Of a DNA stretch of 44,293 bases, positions 33,720-42,589 are shown piece after piece. The notes under the pieces are model-generated. The model had not been told where the DNA came from. It saw nothing but the letters and a program-made list of their open reading frames with translations, and searched no databases. Made by a program: the position numbers and the translations under genes. The stretch's first letter is position 1. Every line of letters begins with the position of its first letter. This stretch comes from an uncultured Flavobacteriaceae bacterium (GTDB lineage: Bacteria; Bacteroidota; Bacteroidia; Flavobacteriales; Flavobacteriaceae): the NCBI GenBank assembly GCA_938020445.1, contig CALIIC010000041.1:1-44293 (forward strand), read 5' to 3'.

Positions 33720-34724
33720 GTGCAATTTCTGCGTAACATAGCATTACCGATTTCGTGGGGCTACGGCTTGATCGTGCGCATACGAAATTATGCGTTCGAT
33801 AAACAATGGTTTCGTTCCAAAACGTTTAAAACTCCCATCATTTGTGTTGGCAATTTGAGTGTAGGAGGTACCGGAAAAACTCCGATGATCGAATTTTTGG
33901 TACAGGGGCTGCAAGACGCTTATCGCATTGCCGTACTGAGCAGAGGATATAAAAGAAAGTCTAAAGGGTTTGTGTTGGCAACTAAGGAAAGCACAGTGCT
34001 CGATTTGGGCGATGAACCCTATCAGATATATCGAAAATTCCCCGAACTGACCGTAGCGGTCGATGCCGATCGGCAAAATGGAATCGCTAATTTAGAAAGC
34101 AGCGTAACACCCGATATGATCTTGTTAGACGATGCATACCAACACCGAAAAGTAAAGGCCGGTTTGTATATTTTGCTAACGGCCTACGAAAAACTATATA
34201 TCGATGATCAATACCTGCCCACAGGAGATTTGCGGGATAGCCGCCGTGAGGCGCGTAGGGCCCATTTAATTATTGTGACGAAATGTCCTCCCGATTTATC
34301 TTCGGAAGACCGTGAGCGTCTTCGCAAGCGTCTTAAGCCGCAAGCGCACCAACAAGTACTGTTCTCCTATTTGGACTATGATGATCAGCTGATCGGGGCG
34401 CAAGGAAAGGAACCTCTTTCGTTTTTTGATGACGAAACTACCTTGGTTACCGGAATTGCAAATCCCAAACCGTTGCTTCGGTACCTGAAAGAGAAGGGGC
34501 TTACGTATGAACACCTGGCATTTGGGGATCATCATTTCTTTACTGAAAAGGAACTACAAAAACTCAACGAGAAGGAGAAAATTATAACAACTGAAAAAGA
34601 CTATGTTCGTTTGGCCGGAAAAGTTAAAAACGTATATTATATATCCGTTCGGCATCGGTTTTTTGAAGAGGAGGGCGCCATGTTAATAACAGAGGTCCAC
34701 CGTTTTATGAAGCGGTATTCTTAA
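33720..34724 (+). CDS. lpxK: Tetraacyldisaccharide 4'-kinase
   Basis: Inner-membrane enzyme that phosphorylates the 4' position of lipid A disaccharide. The start is set at the GTG at 33720 (MQFLRNIALPISWGYGLIV); the longest open frame begins 40 codons earlier but its extra residues look unlike LpxK, and an AT-rich TATATTTTC box sits in that upstream part. The product then has 334 residues. The Walker A is GNLSVGGTGKT at 44-54, and LSRGYKRKSKGF, LLDDAYQHRKVKAG and ITTEKDYVRLAG are typical. The N-terminal hydrophobic helix suits a membrane-associated kinase. The end overlaps the convergent histidine kinase gene by 20 bases. Confidence 0.92.
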   Translation: MQFLRNIALPISWGYGLIVRIRNYAFDKQWFRSKTFKTPIICVGNLSVGGTGKTPMIEFLVQGLQDAYRIAVLSRGYKRKSKGFVLATKESTVLDLGDEPYQIYRKFPELTVAVDADRQNGIANLESSVTPDMILLDDAYQHRKVKAGLYILLTAYEKLYIDDQYLPTGDLRDSRREARRAHLIIVTKCPPDLSSEDRERLRKRLKPQAHQQVLFSYLDYDDQLIGAQGKEPLSFFDDETTLVTGIANPKPLLRYLKEKGLTYEHLAFGDHHFFTEKELQKLNEKEKIITTEKDYVRLAGKVKNVYYISVRHRFFEEEGAMLITEVHRFMKRYS

Positions 34725-36936
34725 TTCTTTTCTTGTCAAAAATATTCTCACCTATTTTTTGATAGAACACCTCTGGTTTGAAGGGTTTGGTTACTACATC
34801 GTCACAACCTGCGGCATAGAAACTTTCCAAACTATCATCCAAAGAAATCGCGGTCAAGGCAACGATTGGAATGGTAGTATCGAACTTTCTGATTTCGATG
34901 GTGGCTTCCTCACCACTGATACCGGGCATATGAATATCCATTAAGATGGCGTCATAACTGTTTTCTTTGGCCATGTCAATTGCATCCGTACCGTTACTGG
35001 CTATATCGCTGGTGATTTCCTTCTTAGAAAGCATCTTCTTGGTAATCACTTGATTTATCTTGTTATCTTCTACAATGAGGATATGAAGCCCTTTAAAGAC
35101 GTAGTTTTTCTCAGTGATTTCAAACGGAACGTCATCAACAACACTATCCTTGCTTTTTAGTTTTAACTCAAAAAAGAACGAGCTTCCTTTGCCCAATTCA
35201 CTTTCTAGTTGAATCTTACTTCCAAACAAGCCCAAAAGGCTTTTGACAATGGTAAGCCCAAGACCTGTACCGCCGTATTCCCGGTTGATCTGTATGGAGC
35301 CTTGTTCAAAACCATCGAAAATACTTTCTTGTTGGTCTTTTGAAATACCGATACCGTTGTCAACGACCTCGAAGTAAAGGGAGACATCCTCTTCATGCTT
35401 CTTCATCAATTTGGCGATGACCTTTACTTCCCCATTTTTAGTGAACTTAAGGGCGTTCCCCACTAGGTTCATAAATACCTGTGATAGTTTCAAGGGATCG
35501 CTCATCAGATAAGATGGGATGGTGTCATCGTATTCCAGGACAATCTTCGTTTTGTTCTCCTTGGCGCTTTGCTGTAAAGAATCGATTACTTCCTTGAGTA
35601 CCTTCTTCAAATTAAATTCAATGGCCAAGGGTTCAAGCTTGTCGGCATCGATTTTATTGATATGTAGAATATCATTGATAAAATTCAATAGGTAGTCGCC
35701 AGAGAATTTTAACGCTTTTAAATGTTCTTTTTGGTTCTTGCTCGGGTTCTCTTCCAACAATAAGTGCGTGAGGCCTGTTACCGCATACAGCGGCGTTCGC
35801 AACTCATGGCTCACAGTAGAAAGGAAATTGGTTTTTGCTTCCATTGCCTGTACGGCAGCATCCCTAGCCGATTGCAACTCGTTGTTTTTAGTTTGCAACA
35901 GATCGTTCGTCTTCAGTTTTATTTGGTTGTTTCGGTATAGGGAAACGGCCAAGAGTGAAATAATGGTCAAAAAAGCAGAGGTTAAAATGGCTGTCAATTC
36001 TGAGCTTCGAGCTTCTTGGCTCAACTCTTCATTTTTTTGCTCAAGTCGCGCAATTTCATCAATGAAGAAGTTGTATTGAATTTTTTCAGCTGCTTTTGAT
36101 TCATTCTTTAATTTATCCAACGTAAAGAGCGAATCTTTGATCATATTAAGATTGCGTTCGTTTTGCCATGCCAGGTCATAGCGCTCCATACGAATATAAA
36201 TTTTTGATAGCAATTCGTTTGCGGTGACACTTTCAACAAAAAACTGATGCTCCTTGGCCATTTTTAGCGCATTCTCGGCATTGTAGGCGCTCTCTTCCAA
36301 TTCCTCTGTTTCCAAATACAATTTGGCAAGCCCTAAGCTCGCTTGCGTGGACAGGTATTCCTGTTCGAAAGGATCGGTATTGATGATCAACGAATTAAAA
36401 TTCTTTGTAGCAACGTCGTATTTTTCCAATCCCAGGTAAATCTTACCTTCTGCAAGCAATATATTATTGACAAGATTTCTGTCATTGCTCAATTGGCGGG
36501 CTTCGCTCAATTCGGCAATCGCCTGAAAATTATTTTTTTCCCCAAACATATATAAGGCGCCAATATACTTGTCCACGGCATCTCCATACGGATACTCCAT
36601 TTCTTTCAATTGCACATTTGCGCGGTCCCAATAAACCTCTGAGTTGCTTTTCTTTCCTAACTCCAGATAGATAATAGAGAATTTATGCCATGCATCGATC
36701 ACCGATTTCATGTTATCGTTCTTCTCCGCTACTTTGGCCGCGTTTTCCAAGGCCGCAAGGGCCATGTCCATTTTGTTTTGGTGCCGAAAGGTTCTCGCCT
36801 CGTCGAAGTAAGCCGCGACGCTCCTGGTGGGTACCGTATCTTGGGTTTCTTGTGCTTGTAGAATTGTAGCCATGCCGAAGCATGCTAGTATCAAGCAGTA
36901 TAAAACACGACGTATATGTAGGTAGTTCGCTTTCAA
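34705..36936 (-). CDS. Hybrid histidine kinase with periplasmic TPR repeats and a response-regulator domain
   Basis: A 743-residue membrane sensor kinase: signal peptide to about residue 29, TPR-like repeats at 40-290, a coiled coil, one transmembrane segment at 314-334, HisKA with the phospho-acceptor His377 in FLSTVSHELRTPLY, an ATPase domain with NLVGNALKFT and GGTGLGLTIVKSLLG, and a C-terminal receiver domain with the phospho-acceptor Asp667 in DAILMDIHMPG. No DNA-binding output exists, so the signal probably goes on to a separate partner. The start is a TTG at 36936 that overlaps the stop of gap in TTGA, suggesting translational coupling. No partner regulator is seen in the window. Confidence 0.9.
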   Translation of the reverse strand: MKANYLHIRRVLYCLILACFGMATILQAQETQDTVPTRSVAAYFDEARTFRHQNKMDMALAALENAAKVAEKNDNMKSVIDAWHKFSIIYLELGKKSNSEVYWDRANVQLKEMEYPYGDAVDKYIGALYMFGEKNNFQAIAELSEARQLSNDRNLVNNILLAEGKIYLGLEKYDVATKNFNSLIINTDPFEQEYLSTQASLGLAKLYLETEELEESAYNAENALKMAKEHQFFVESVTANELLSKIYIRMERYDLAWQNERNLNMIKDSLFTLDKLKNESKAAEKIQYNFFIDEIARLEQKNEELSQEARSSELTAILTSAFLTIISLLAVSLYRNNQIKLKTNDLLQTKNNELQSARDAAVQAMEAKTNFLSTVSHELRTPLYAVTGLTHLLLEENPSKNQKEHLKALKFSGDYLLNFINDILHINKIDADKLEPLAIEFNLKKVLKEVIDSLQQSAKENKTKIVLEYDDTIPSYLMSDPLKLSQVFMNLVGNALKFTKNGEVKVIAKLMKKHEEDVSLYFEVVDNGIGISKDQQESIFDGFEQGSIQINREYGGTGLGLTIVKSLLGLFGSKIQLESELGKGSSFFFELKLKSKDSVVDDVPFEITEKNYVFKGLHILIVEDNKINQVITKKMLSKKEITSDIASNGTDAIDMAKENSYDAILMDIHMPGISGEEATIEIRKFDTTIPIVALTAISLDDSLESFYAAGCDDVVTKPFKPEVFYQKIGENIFDKKRIKNTAS

Positions 36937-37943
36937 ATAAATTTTTTATCAACCAATAGATTCATTAAATCTATGATTCGACTGCTGTACCCCGTTTCAT
37001 TATCGTACCAGCCTATGATCTTGACCATGGTGCCGATTACGGAAGTCATCTGTGAGTCAAACGTACAAGAATAGCAACTATTGTTTATGTCGATAGAAAC
37101 TATGGGGTCTTCAGTATATAAAAGTATGTTTTTCAGTTTGTTATGCGAAATTCTTTTAAATGTACTATTTATTTCTTCAATTGAAGTGGCTCTTTTTACA
37201 TTGAAAGTGATATCGGTCAGCGATCCATTTGGTACGGGTACACGTATTCCGCACCCTCCTATGACCTCTGAAAGCTCGGGAAAAATACGGGTAAGGGCCT
37301 TGGCCGCCCCCGTCGTGGTGGGTACGATCGATTGGGAAGCTGCTCGCGCCCTGCGCAAATCATGGTGCGGTTGATCGTGCAGACTCTGATCTGTGGTATA
37401 GGAATGTATGGTGGTGATATACGCCTGTTCTATTCCGCATAAATCGTTGATTACTTGAATCATAGGGGCGGCATTATTTGTAGTACAGGAGGCATTTGAT
37501 AGAATAGCATCTTCTTTGGTTACCATGTTTTCATTAATACCAAAAACAATCATTTTGATACCCTCATCTGCTGGAGGAACCGATAAGATCACTTTTTTAG
37601 CGCCATTCTCTAAATGGGGTTTCAATGCCTCTGAAGTTTTGAATTTCCCGGTAGCTTCTACCACAACATCCACGGCTTGCGATGCCCAGTCGATCTTCTC
37701 GGGTGTATCGGCATTGAATAGCCTAATGGCCTCTTCCGCGACCAAAATATGCTGTTCGTCGTACCCGATAGTTGCGTCAAAGACCCCGTGAATACTATCG
37801 TATTTTAACAAATGGGAGAGCGTTCTGCTGTCGGCAAGGTCATTAATGGCTACCACCCGAAGGTGCGGTTGTTTGGCTAGTAGGCGAAATAGGGTTCTGC
37901 CAATTCTACCGAAACCGTTGATTCCTATATTGATGGTTTTCAA
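36933..37943 (-). CDS. gap: Glyceraldehyde-3-phosphate dehydrogenase
   Basis: NAD(P)-dependent glycolytic dehydrogenase. The frame extends 44 codons upstream, but that part (up to an ATG at 38075) overlaps lipA, so the start is set at TTG 37943, giving MKTINIGINGFGRIGR and 336 residues, the standard size. Motifs: GFGRIG at the nucleotide site, catalytic Cys153 in ASCTTNNAAPM, His in TTIHSYTTDQ, PVPNGSLTDI, and WYDNETGYSSRI at the end. The gap from lipA is about 85 bases. An unusual trait is its direct coupling with a sensor kinase gene. Other gap genes may exist elsewhere in the genome. Confidence 0.92.
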   Translation of the reverse strand: MKTINIGINGFGRIGRTLFRLLAKQPHLRVVAINDLADSRTLSHLLKYDSIHGVFDATIGYDEQHILVAEEAIRLFNADTPEKIDWASQAVDVVVEATGKFKTSEALKPHLENGAKKVILSVPPADEGIKMIVFGINENMVTKEDAILSNASCTTNNAAPMIQVINDLCGIEQAYITTIHSYTTDQSLHDQPHHDLRRARAASQSIVPTTTGAAKALTRIFPELSEVIGGCGIRVPVPNGSLTDITFNVKRATSIEEINSTFKRISHNKLKNILLYTEDPIVSIDINNSCYSCTFDSQMTSVIGTMVKIIGWYDNETGYSSRIIDLMNLLVDKKFI

Positions 37944-38028
37944 AGAAGTAACTGATTTTAAGAAGAAACGATGCGTTATACTTGTAATACAAGCGATTGC
38001 CCTCTTCCGGTTATATGCATTGTACCGA

Positions 38029-38904
38029 TTAGTTGATGTGTTTATGTGCTTTGTAGGAAGAACGTACCAAAGCACCGCTTTCTACATGTCTAAAACCCAT
38101 TTCCAATCCTATTTCTTCGTATTTTTTGAATTGCTCGGGTAGTATAAACTCTTTTACGGGTAAATGCTTTTTGGAGGGTTGTAGGTATTGCCCAATGGTC
38201 ACTACATCAACATTGGCATTTCTAAGGTCTGTCATCGTCTCAATGACCTCCTCTTCGAGTTCTCCCAGTCCCAACATAATGCCCGATTTGGTTCTATTCA
38301 CCCCGTTTGCCCTCAAATAGCGTAAAACTTCCAAACTACGGTCATACTTGGCCTGTATACGCACTTCGCGCGTTAAGCGCCGAACGGTTTCCATATTATG
38401 GGAAACAACCTCTGGGGATACTTTTATGATTCGATCTAGATGTCTTTCGATTCCCTGAAAATCCGGAATCAAGGTTTCCAAGGTGGTCGTTGGGTTCATT
38501 CTTCGAATCGCTTTTACCGTTTCTGCCCAGATGATAGATCCCATGTCTTTTAAATCATCGCGATCTACCGAGGTTACTACGGCATGCTTAATACCCATTA
38601 TCTTGATCGAGCGAGCCACTTTTTCCGGTTCGGCCCAATCTACTTCTTCCGGCCTTCCTGTTTTTACACCACAAAATCCACAAGAACGGGTGCATACGTT
38701 TCCTAAGATCATGAAAGTGGCGGTACCTTCTCCCCAACATTCGCCCATATTCGGGCAGCTGCCGGAGGTGCAGATGGTGTGCAGGTCATACTTTTCAACA
38801 AGGCCCCGCAATTGGGTGTATTTCTTCCCGGTGGGTAGTTTTACGCGAAGCCATTTCGGCTTTCCTTTTGGTGGTGCAACACTAGCAGTGGATTCGTTGC
38901 TCAT
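38029..38904 (-). CDS. lipA: Lipoyl synthase
   Basis: Radical-SAM enzyme that inserts two sulphur atoms into octanoyl groups on E2 and glycine-cleavage H proteins. The product has 291 residues. It has both iron-sulphur clusters: auxiliary Cys45, Cys50 and Cys56 ([12 protein letters not shown]), and the radical-SAM CTRSCGFC at Cys71, Cys75 and Cys78. [23 protein letters not shown]-like (here [12 protein letters not shown]) and the terminal RSSY motif, whose Ser binds the auxiliary cluster, are present. A TAnnTTTG box lies 19 bases before the ATG. It is probably the lead gene of lipA-gap-kinase. Confidence 0.96.
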   Translation of the reverse strand: MSNESTASVAPPKGKPKWLRVKLPTGKKYTQLRGLVEKYDLHTICTSGSCPNMGECWGEGTATFMILGNVCTRSCGFCGVKTGRPEEVDWAEPEKVARSIKIMGIKHAVVTSVDRDDLKDMGSIIWAETVKAIRRMNPTTTLETLIPDFQGIERHLDRIIKVSPEVVSHNMETVRRLTREVRIQAKYDRSLEVLRYLRANGVNRTKSGIMLGLGELEEEVIETMTDLRNANVDVVTIGQYLQPSKKHLPVKEFILPEQFKKYEEIGLEMGFRHVESGALVRSSYKAHKHIN

Positions 38905-38923
38905 AGCTCAGGTTTTATCCTTA

Positions 38924-38931
38924 CAAATATA
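38924..38931 (-). promoter_or_regulatory. Possible -7 element for lipA
   Basis: TATATTTG on the minus strand (38931 to 38924) is a full match to TAnnTTTG and ends 19 bases before the lipA ATG. No -33 TTG was found. Confidence 0.42.
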
Positions 38932-39017
38932 CGAACTATTTAGGGGCTGTACACCCTATTGCACGTTCTAAGGTGCTGCGTTGGTCAGATGCAAAAAGTA
39001 ATAGTAGTTGACGGCTT

Positions 39018-39581
39018 CTACGCCCTATTTTTAATGACTTCGGCCAGTAGTTTTTTTGCCCGCAACAATTTCACTTTAATATTGTTTATGGGCTCGTTTA
39101 AATGTGCAGCGATATCAGCATAGCTGAGCTCCTGAAAATAACGCAGGTTGATGACCTCTTGGTAATGTGGTTTCAGTTTTTTGATGTACTGGAGCAAAGT
39201 GGCCAGGTTTTGTTCAATAATCAAACGATCTTCAGCTGTTGGGGCGTCATCCAATACCTTTTTGACAGCCTCGTTGCTACCCCTATCGGTTTCCAATAAG
39301 TCACGTTTTCTTTTTCGAACGAGGTCAATATGGATGTTTTTTGAGATGGCAATCAACCAGGTATTGAAGCCATAGGCTTCGTTATAGGAATCGATTTTGT
39401 CAAATGCCTTTGAAAAGGTGCGTATAGAGATATCCTCTGCGTCGTTTTCGCTCTGTGTGCGTTTGAGCTGGAAACCGTATACTTCGTTCCAAAAACGGTC
39501 TAGCAAGGTGCTAAAGGCAATTTGGTTCCCCATTTTTGCCTTTTGGATGATTCCTTCTAGTGTGTCCTTGGGTTTTTCCAA
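39018..39581 (-). CDS. Sigma-70 family RNA polymerase sigma factor (ECF type)
   Basis: A 187-residue protein with sigma region 2 (AFSTLLDRFWNEVYGFQ, DAEDISIRTFSKAFDKID, FNTWLIAISKNIHIDLVRKRKR) and region 4 (LKPHYQEVINLRYFQELSYADIAAHLNEPIN and VKLLRAKKLL). No C-terminal extension is present. It directs RNA polymerase to its own promoter set, target unknown. It is the last gene of a minus-strand cluster with a cysteine-rich mini-protein, an anti-sigma factor and another sigma factor. No anti-sigma gene lies beside it except the one upstream. Confidence 0.9.
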   Translation of the reverse strand: MEKPKDTLEGIIQKAKMGNQIAFSTLLDRFWNEVYGFQLKRTQSENDAEDISIRTFSKAFDKIDSYNEAYGFNTWLIAISKNIHIDLVRKRKRDLLETDRGSNEAVKKVLDDAPTAEDRLIIEQNLATLLQYIKKLKPHYQEVINLRYFQELSYADIAAHLNEPINNIKVKLLRAKKLLAEVIKNRA

Positions 39582-39616
39582 AAAAATACGTTCGAAACTA
39601 TGAAATAAGCAAAATG

Positions 39617-39820
39617 CTATAATGAGGCCGTTTCATTTCCACAGTCTTGTTCACTGGGCAATTTGCCACACATACCACAGGCCTGCCCGTCTTTGTTCAA
39701 GAACGGATTCTGACTGGCGCAGGTACCTGCAAATTCACCGTCTTTTTTAGACCATATTTTGATAGCAATACCAGCGACGGCTAGTGCCAATATGCCTATG
39801 GTAAGAAACAAAAGCTTCAT
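39617..39820 (-). CDS. Cysteine-rich membrane-anchored mini-protein
   Basis: A 67-residue protein with an N-terminal hydrophobic helix (MKLLFLTIGILALAVAGIAI) and a C-terminal cysteine-rich part, GEFAGTCASQNPFLN and ACGMCGKLPSEQDC. The four cysteines (one alone, a CGMC pair, and a last one) could bind a metal or form disulphides. From memory, near-identical small proteins are common next to ECF sigma genes in Flavobacteriia. It lies 35 bases before the second sigma gene and 30 bases after a terminator hairpin. Confidence 0.8.
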   Translation of the reverse strand: MKLLFLTIGILALAVAGIAIKIWSKKDGEFAGTCASQNPFLNKDGQACGMCGKLPSEQDCGNETASL

Positions 39821-39850
39821 GTCTTAAAAGTTTTTACAAAGGTACAAAAA

Positions 39851-39880
39851 TAAAGCCCCGACAAGAATGCCGAGGCTTTA
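39851..39880 (-). terminator. Terminator-like hairpin between the anti-sigma and mini-protein genes
   Basis: taaagccccg and cgaggcttta form a 10-base stem with one C/A mismatch around an acaagaatgc loop region, followed on the minus strand by a T-rich stretch. It separates the anti-sigma gene from the downstream mini-protein gene, so the last two genes may have their own promoter or depend on readthrough. Confidence 0.72.
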
Positions 39881-39902
39881 AAATATAGGATGCTGTGAAG
39901 TG

Positions 39903-40664
39903 CTAATATGTGATGTTCGCAACAATATTTTCGACCGTAGGAGTTTCATTACCACCTTTAGGCTCTATTGTGATATAACCAACTGCCTCATCGGCATACG
40001 GCATGGCAAGTAGTTTGTCTTTGTCGGACGCTTCTTGAATGACACCGAGATTTAGCATCTTACCATCTACTTCCGCCCACATTTGGAAACATTGGTTTTC
40101 AGGTAAATTAGGCAATTTACTTACGTTGATGTACGATAGTTTTTTTACCGGATTTACATAGGCGACGGCTTTCAGCTCTTTCGCTTTCTTGTTTCCTTTG
40201 ATATTGAATCTTTTTGTTTGTGGATTTTGGAGCACGATGAACTGATTTCGAACATCTGCTAATTGCTCGCGCATGTCCGCTTCCAAGTTTTCTATCTTGT
40301 TGTTTACGATTTGATTTTCTTGTTGTAAACTTTGATTTTCACTCCAGAAGAAATAAGAAGCTGCAGCAAATATAAGCATGGCAACACTTGCTGCGACTGC
40401 ATACCGTGCAAAACGACTTCTGCCCATGTGCTCAGATCTGATTCGCGCAAGAATACGCTCTTTAAGACCTTCCGGTGCTTTTAGGGAATGCATTTTGGCG
40501 AAGGCCTCAAGGTTTTCCTGAAGCTGGTCATAGGTTTCCCGTACCTCGGGGTAAAGGGCGATGTAACGCTCCACTTGCAAGTTTTCCTGGTCTGTGGTAG
40601 ACCCTATCAGATACTTCTCCAGAAGATCTGAATCAAGGAAGATTTTAATTTTATCTTTGTTCAT
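39903..40664 (-). CDS. RskA-type transmembrane anti-sigma factor
   Basis: A 253-residue inner-membrane protein. The cytosolic N-terminal part (about 1-85, LEKYLIGSTTDQENLQVERYI) has the fold expected to bind sigma region 2 and 4; a transmembrane segment is at 88-106 (AVAASVAMLIFAAASYFFW); a coiled coil follows at 107-145; and the periplasmic part (150-250) has the RskA-type FQMWAEVDGKMLNLGVI motif. It probably holds the preceding sigma factor (40734-41306) inactive at the membrane until a signal triggers release, since the genes are adjacent (sigma first). Confidence 0.88.
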   Translation of the reverse strand: MNKDKIKIFLDSDLLEKYLIGSTTDQENLQVERYIALYPEVRETYDQLQENLEAFAKMHSLKAPEGLKERILARIRSEHMGRSRFARYAVAASVAMLIFAAASYFFWSENQSLQQENQIVNNKIENLEADMREQLADVRNQFIVLQNPQTKRFNIKGNKKAKELKAVAYVNPVKKLSYINVSKLPNLPENQCFQMWAEVDGKMLNLGVIQEASDKDKLLAMPYADEAVGYITIEPKGGNETPTVENIVANITY

Positions 40665-40733
40665 GACTACATCATTTGTTTCAGAAGAACTACTATCTCT
40701 CCGATGCTATGGTCAGAGTGATTTCCTCTACTA

Positions 40734-41306
40734 TTATTGTATCAAATTAAGTGCTATGAGTAGGCATAACACCGTGGTTGGGTCGTATATTTTCTTGAGT
40801 TCCCTAAGTCCGATTTTTAATCTCGATTTGATAGTTCCCAATGGAATATCTAACTCATCGCTCGCTTCTTGTTGCGTCATGCCTTGAAAAAAAAGTGCCT
40901 CTAAAACGACTTGGTACTTATTCTCAATTTTATCAAGGTTCTCTCGAACATCTATTAACTCGGGTTTAATACTATCAACACCTAATGTATATACGTCAGA
41001 AACATCGATTTGGATTTCTTTGTCTGTTTTTGTATTCGCACTCCTTAGTTTATCGATTGCCGTGTTCCTTGTAATACGAAATAACCAAGTGAACAATTTT
41101 GCTTTTGAAGGGTCATATGAGTCAGACTTTTTCCAAATTTTCACGAAGCTTTCTTGAAGTACATCTTGCGCCAGTTCTTCATTTCGCACTACTTTATTCG
41201 CTACCCCAAACAAGGTATCCCCATAGTTTTCATACAAAAGAGAAATCGCTTTTTCGTTTCGCTCCTGAAGCAATTCAACAATATGCTTTTCAAGAAGTGT
41301 GCTCAT
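40734..41306 (-). CDS. ECF sigma factor, partner of the RskA-type anti-sigma
   Basis: A 190-residue protein with region 2 (AISLLYENYGDTLFGVANKV and WLFRITRNTAIDKLRSA) and region 4 (LEALFFQGMTQQEASDELDI and IKSRLKIGLREL). The ATG at 41306 (MSTLLEKHIVELL) is chosen; an upstream in-frame start adds 14 residues of little likeness to the family. It is the first gene of the minus-strand pair with its anti-sigma factor, which begins 69 bases later. Autoregulation is common in such pairs but no clear promoter was recognised at 41307-41400. Confidence 0.9.
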   Translation of the reverse strand: MSTLLEKHIVELLQERNEKAISLLYENYGDTLFGVANKVVRNEELAQDVLQESFVKIWKKSDSYDPSKAKLFTWLFRITRNTAIDKLRSANTKTDKEIQIDVSDVYTLGVDSIKPELIDVRENLDKIENKYQVVLEALFFQGMTQQEASDELDIPLGTIKSRLKIGLRELKKIYDPTTVLCLLIALNLIQ

Positions 41307-41480
41307 TCGTATGTGGGTTTTTATTTTTTTTTCGATTTGGAAATCCAAACGACCTGCTTCGTCCGTATATAGGGAAACGCTAATTTATAAAATTGATTGT
41401 AAAGTAGCGTTTCTCAAAATTTTAATTATAGATGTACAACTGGTAATTGTACATTTAGTTTTTGGTTAGTTTGGTTTGGT

Positions 41481-41520
41481 ATAACCCCTGAGAAGCTTTT
41501 CTCGGGGGTTATTTTATTTA
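41481..41520 (+). terminator. Orphan terminator-like hairpin on the plus strand
   Basis: ataacccctgagaa pairs with ttctcgggggttat (one T-G wobble) around a four-base loop, followed by attttattta. The T-rich tail is on the plus strand, yet the genes on both sides run on the minus strand, so the transcript it ends is not clear. In the gap 41307-41566, the only other structure is tgtacaa and ttgtaca, an inverted repeat at 41433-41453. Confidence 0.6.
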
Positions 41521-41566
41521 GCTTCAAACCCTTTGTAAGACCGCTATTCAAGTTACAAAGGAATCA

Positions 41567-42589
41567 TTAGTTTCTTATGACATTTACTTCAGGTGCAATG
41601 GCGATGCCAAATTTCGCGGCTACAGCCTCCATAATACGCGTTGCGAGCGCCAATAGTTCCTCACCGCTGGCATTCCCATAATTCACCAAAACCAGGGCTT
41701 GTTTTGTATGTACTCCTGCATCACCATACCGTTTTCCTTTGAAACCGCACTGTTCGATCAGCCAGCCAGCAGGAATCTTATATGTTTCGTCCGAGACCTT
41801 ATAAAAAGGAGCTTCAGGATAGGTATTGTTAAAAGTTTCAAAGGCTTCTTTCGTTACAACAGGGTTCTTAAAAAAGCTCCCGCTATTTCCCAACACCTTC
41901 GGGTCCGGTAATTTGCTTTGTCGAATTGCGATCACGGCCCGCGAAACATCCTGAATACTGGGCAGTGTCACTTTCATGGCATTTAGTTCTGATTCGATCG
42001 CCCCGTAAGAGGTGTTTAATAGATGGTTTTTTTTGGTTAATTGAAAGGTGACCGATGTGATGATATACGTTCCCTTGCCCTCGTTTTTAAAGTAAGAATC
42101 ACGATATCCGAACTGACAATCCTCTTTGTTAAAGCTACGAATTTCCTGGCTAGCAACATTCATCGCCTCACATTCTACAAAACAATCTTTAAGTTCTACC
42201 CCATATGCGCCAATATTTTGAATGGGTGCGGTACCCGTATTCCCTGGAATCAATGACATATTTTCGAGTCCGCCAAAGTCCCGTTCCAGAGTCCACTGCA
42301 CCATTTCGTGCCAGTTTTCTCCGGCCATTACTCTTATGAAAACGTGCGCGTCGGTTTCGGAAACGATTTCGATTCCCTTGTTATTGATAAAGAGGACCAA
42401 TGCATTCAAATCACCTGTCAACAACATATTACTACCGCCGCTAAGCACAAACATCTTAGGATAGTCATGGGCTAGCTGTAGCACGGAGCGAAGGGTGCTT
42501 ACAGAGTCAATTTCAACAAAGTAACGGGCCTTGGCGTCAATACCAAAGGTGTTATGGTTTTTGAGGGATTGGTTTTCTAGTATCTGCAT
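41567..42589 (-). CDS. murB: UDP-N-acetylenolpyruvoylglucosamine reductase
   Basis: FAD-dependent enzyme that makes UDP-N-acetylmuramate in peptidoglycan synthesis. The start is the ATG at 42589 (MQILENQSLKNHNTFGI), not the longer frame that runs into the preceding gene. Length is 340 residues, the E. coli-type MurB. FAD motifs: SGGSNMLL at 50-57 and IPGNTGTAPIQNIGAYGVEL; active-site Arg163 in YRDSYF, Ser238 in NSGSFFKNP, and a C-terminal PEVNVI glutamate. The start codon overlaps the stop of the aminotransferase gene by one base (TAATG), so expression is likely coupled. Confidence 0.96.
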   Translation of the reverse strand: MQILENQSLKNHNTFGIDAKARYFVEIDSVSTLRSVLQLAHDYPKMFVLSGGSNMLLTGDLNALVLFINNKGIEIVSETDAHVFIRVMAGENWHEMVQWTLERDFGGLENMSLIPGNTGTAPIQNIGAYGVELKDCFVECEAMNVASQEIRSFNKEDCQFGYRDSYFKNEGKGTYIITSVTFQLTKKNHLLNTSYGAIESELNAMKVTLPSIQDVSRAVIAIRQSKLPDPKVLGNSGSFFKNPVVTKEAFETFNNTYPEAPFYKVSDETYKIPAGWLIEQCGFKGKRYGDAGVHTKQALVLVNYGNASGEELLALATRIMEAVAAKFGIAIAPEVNVIRN

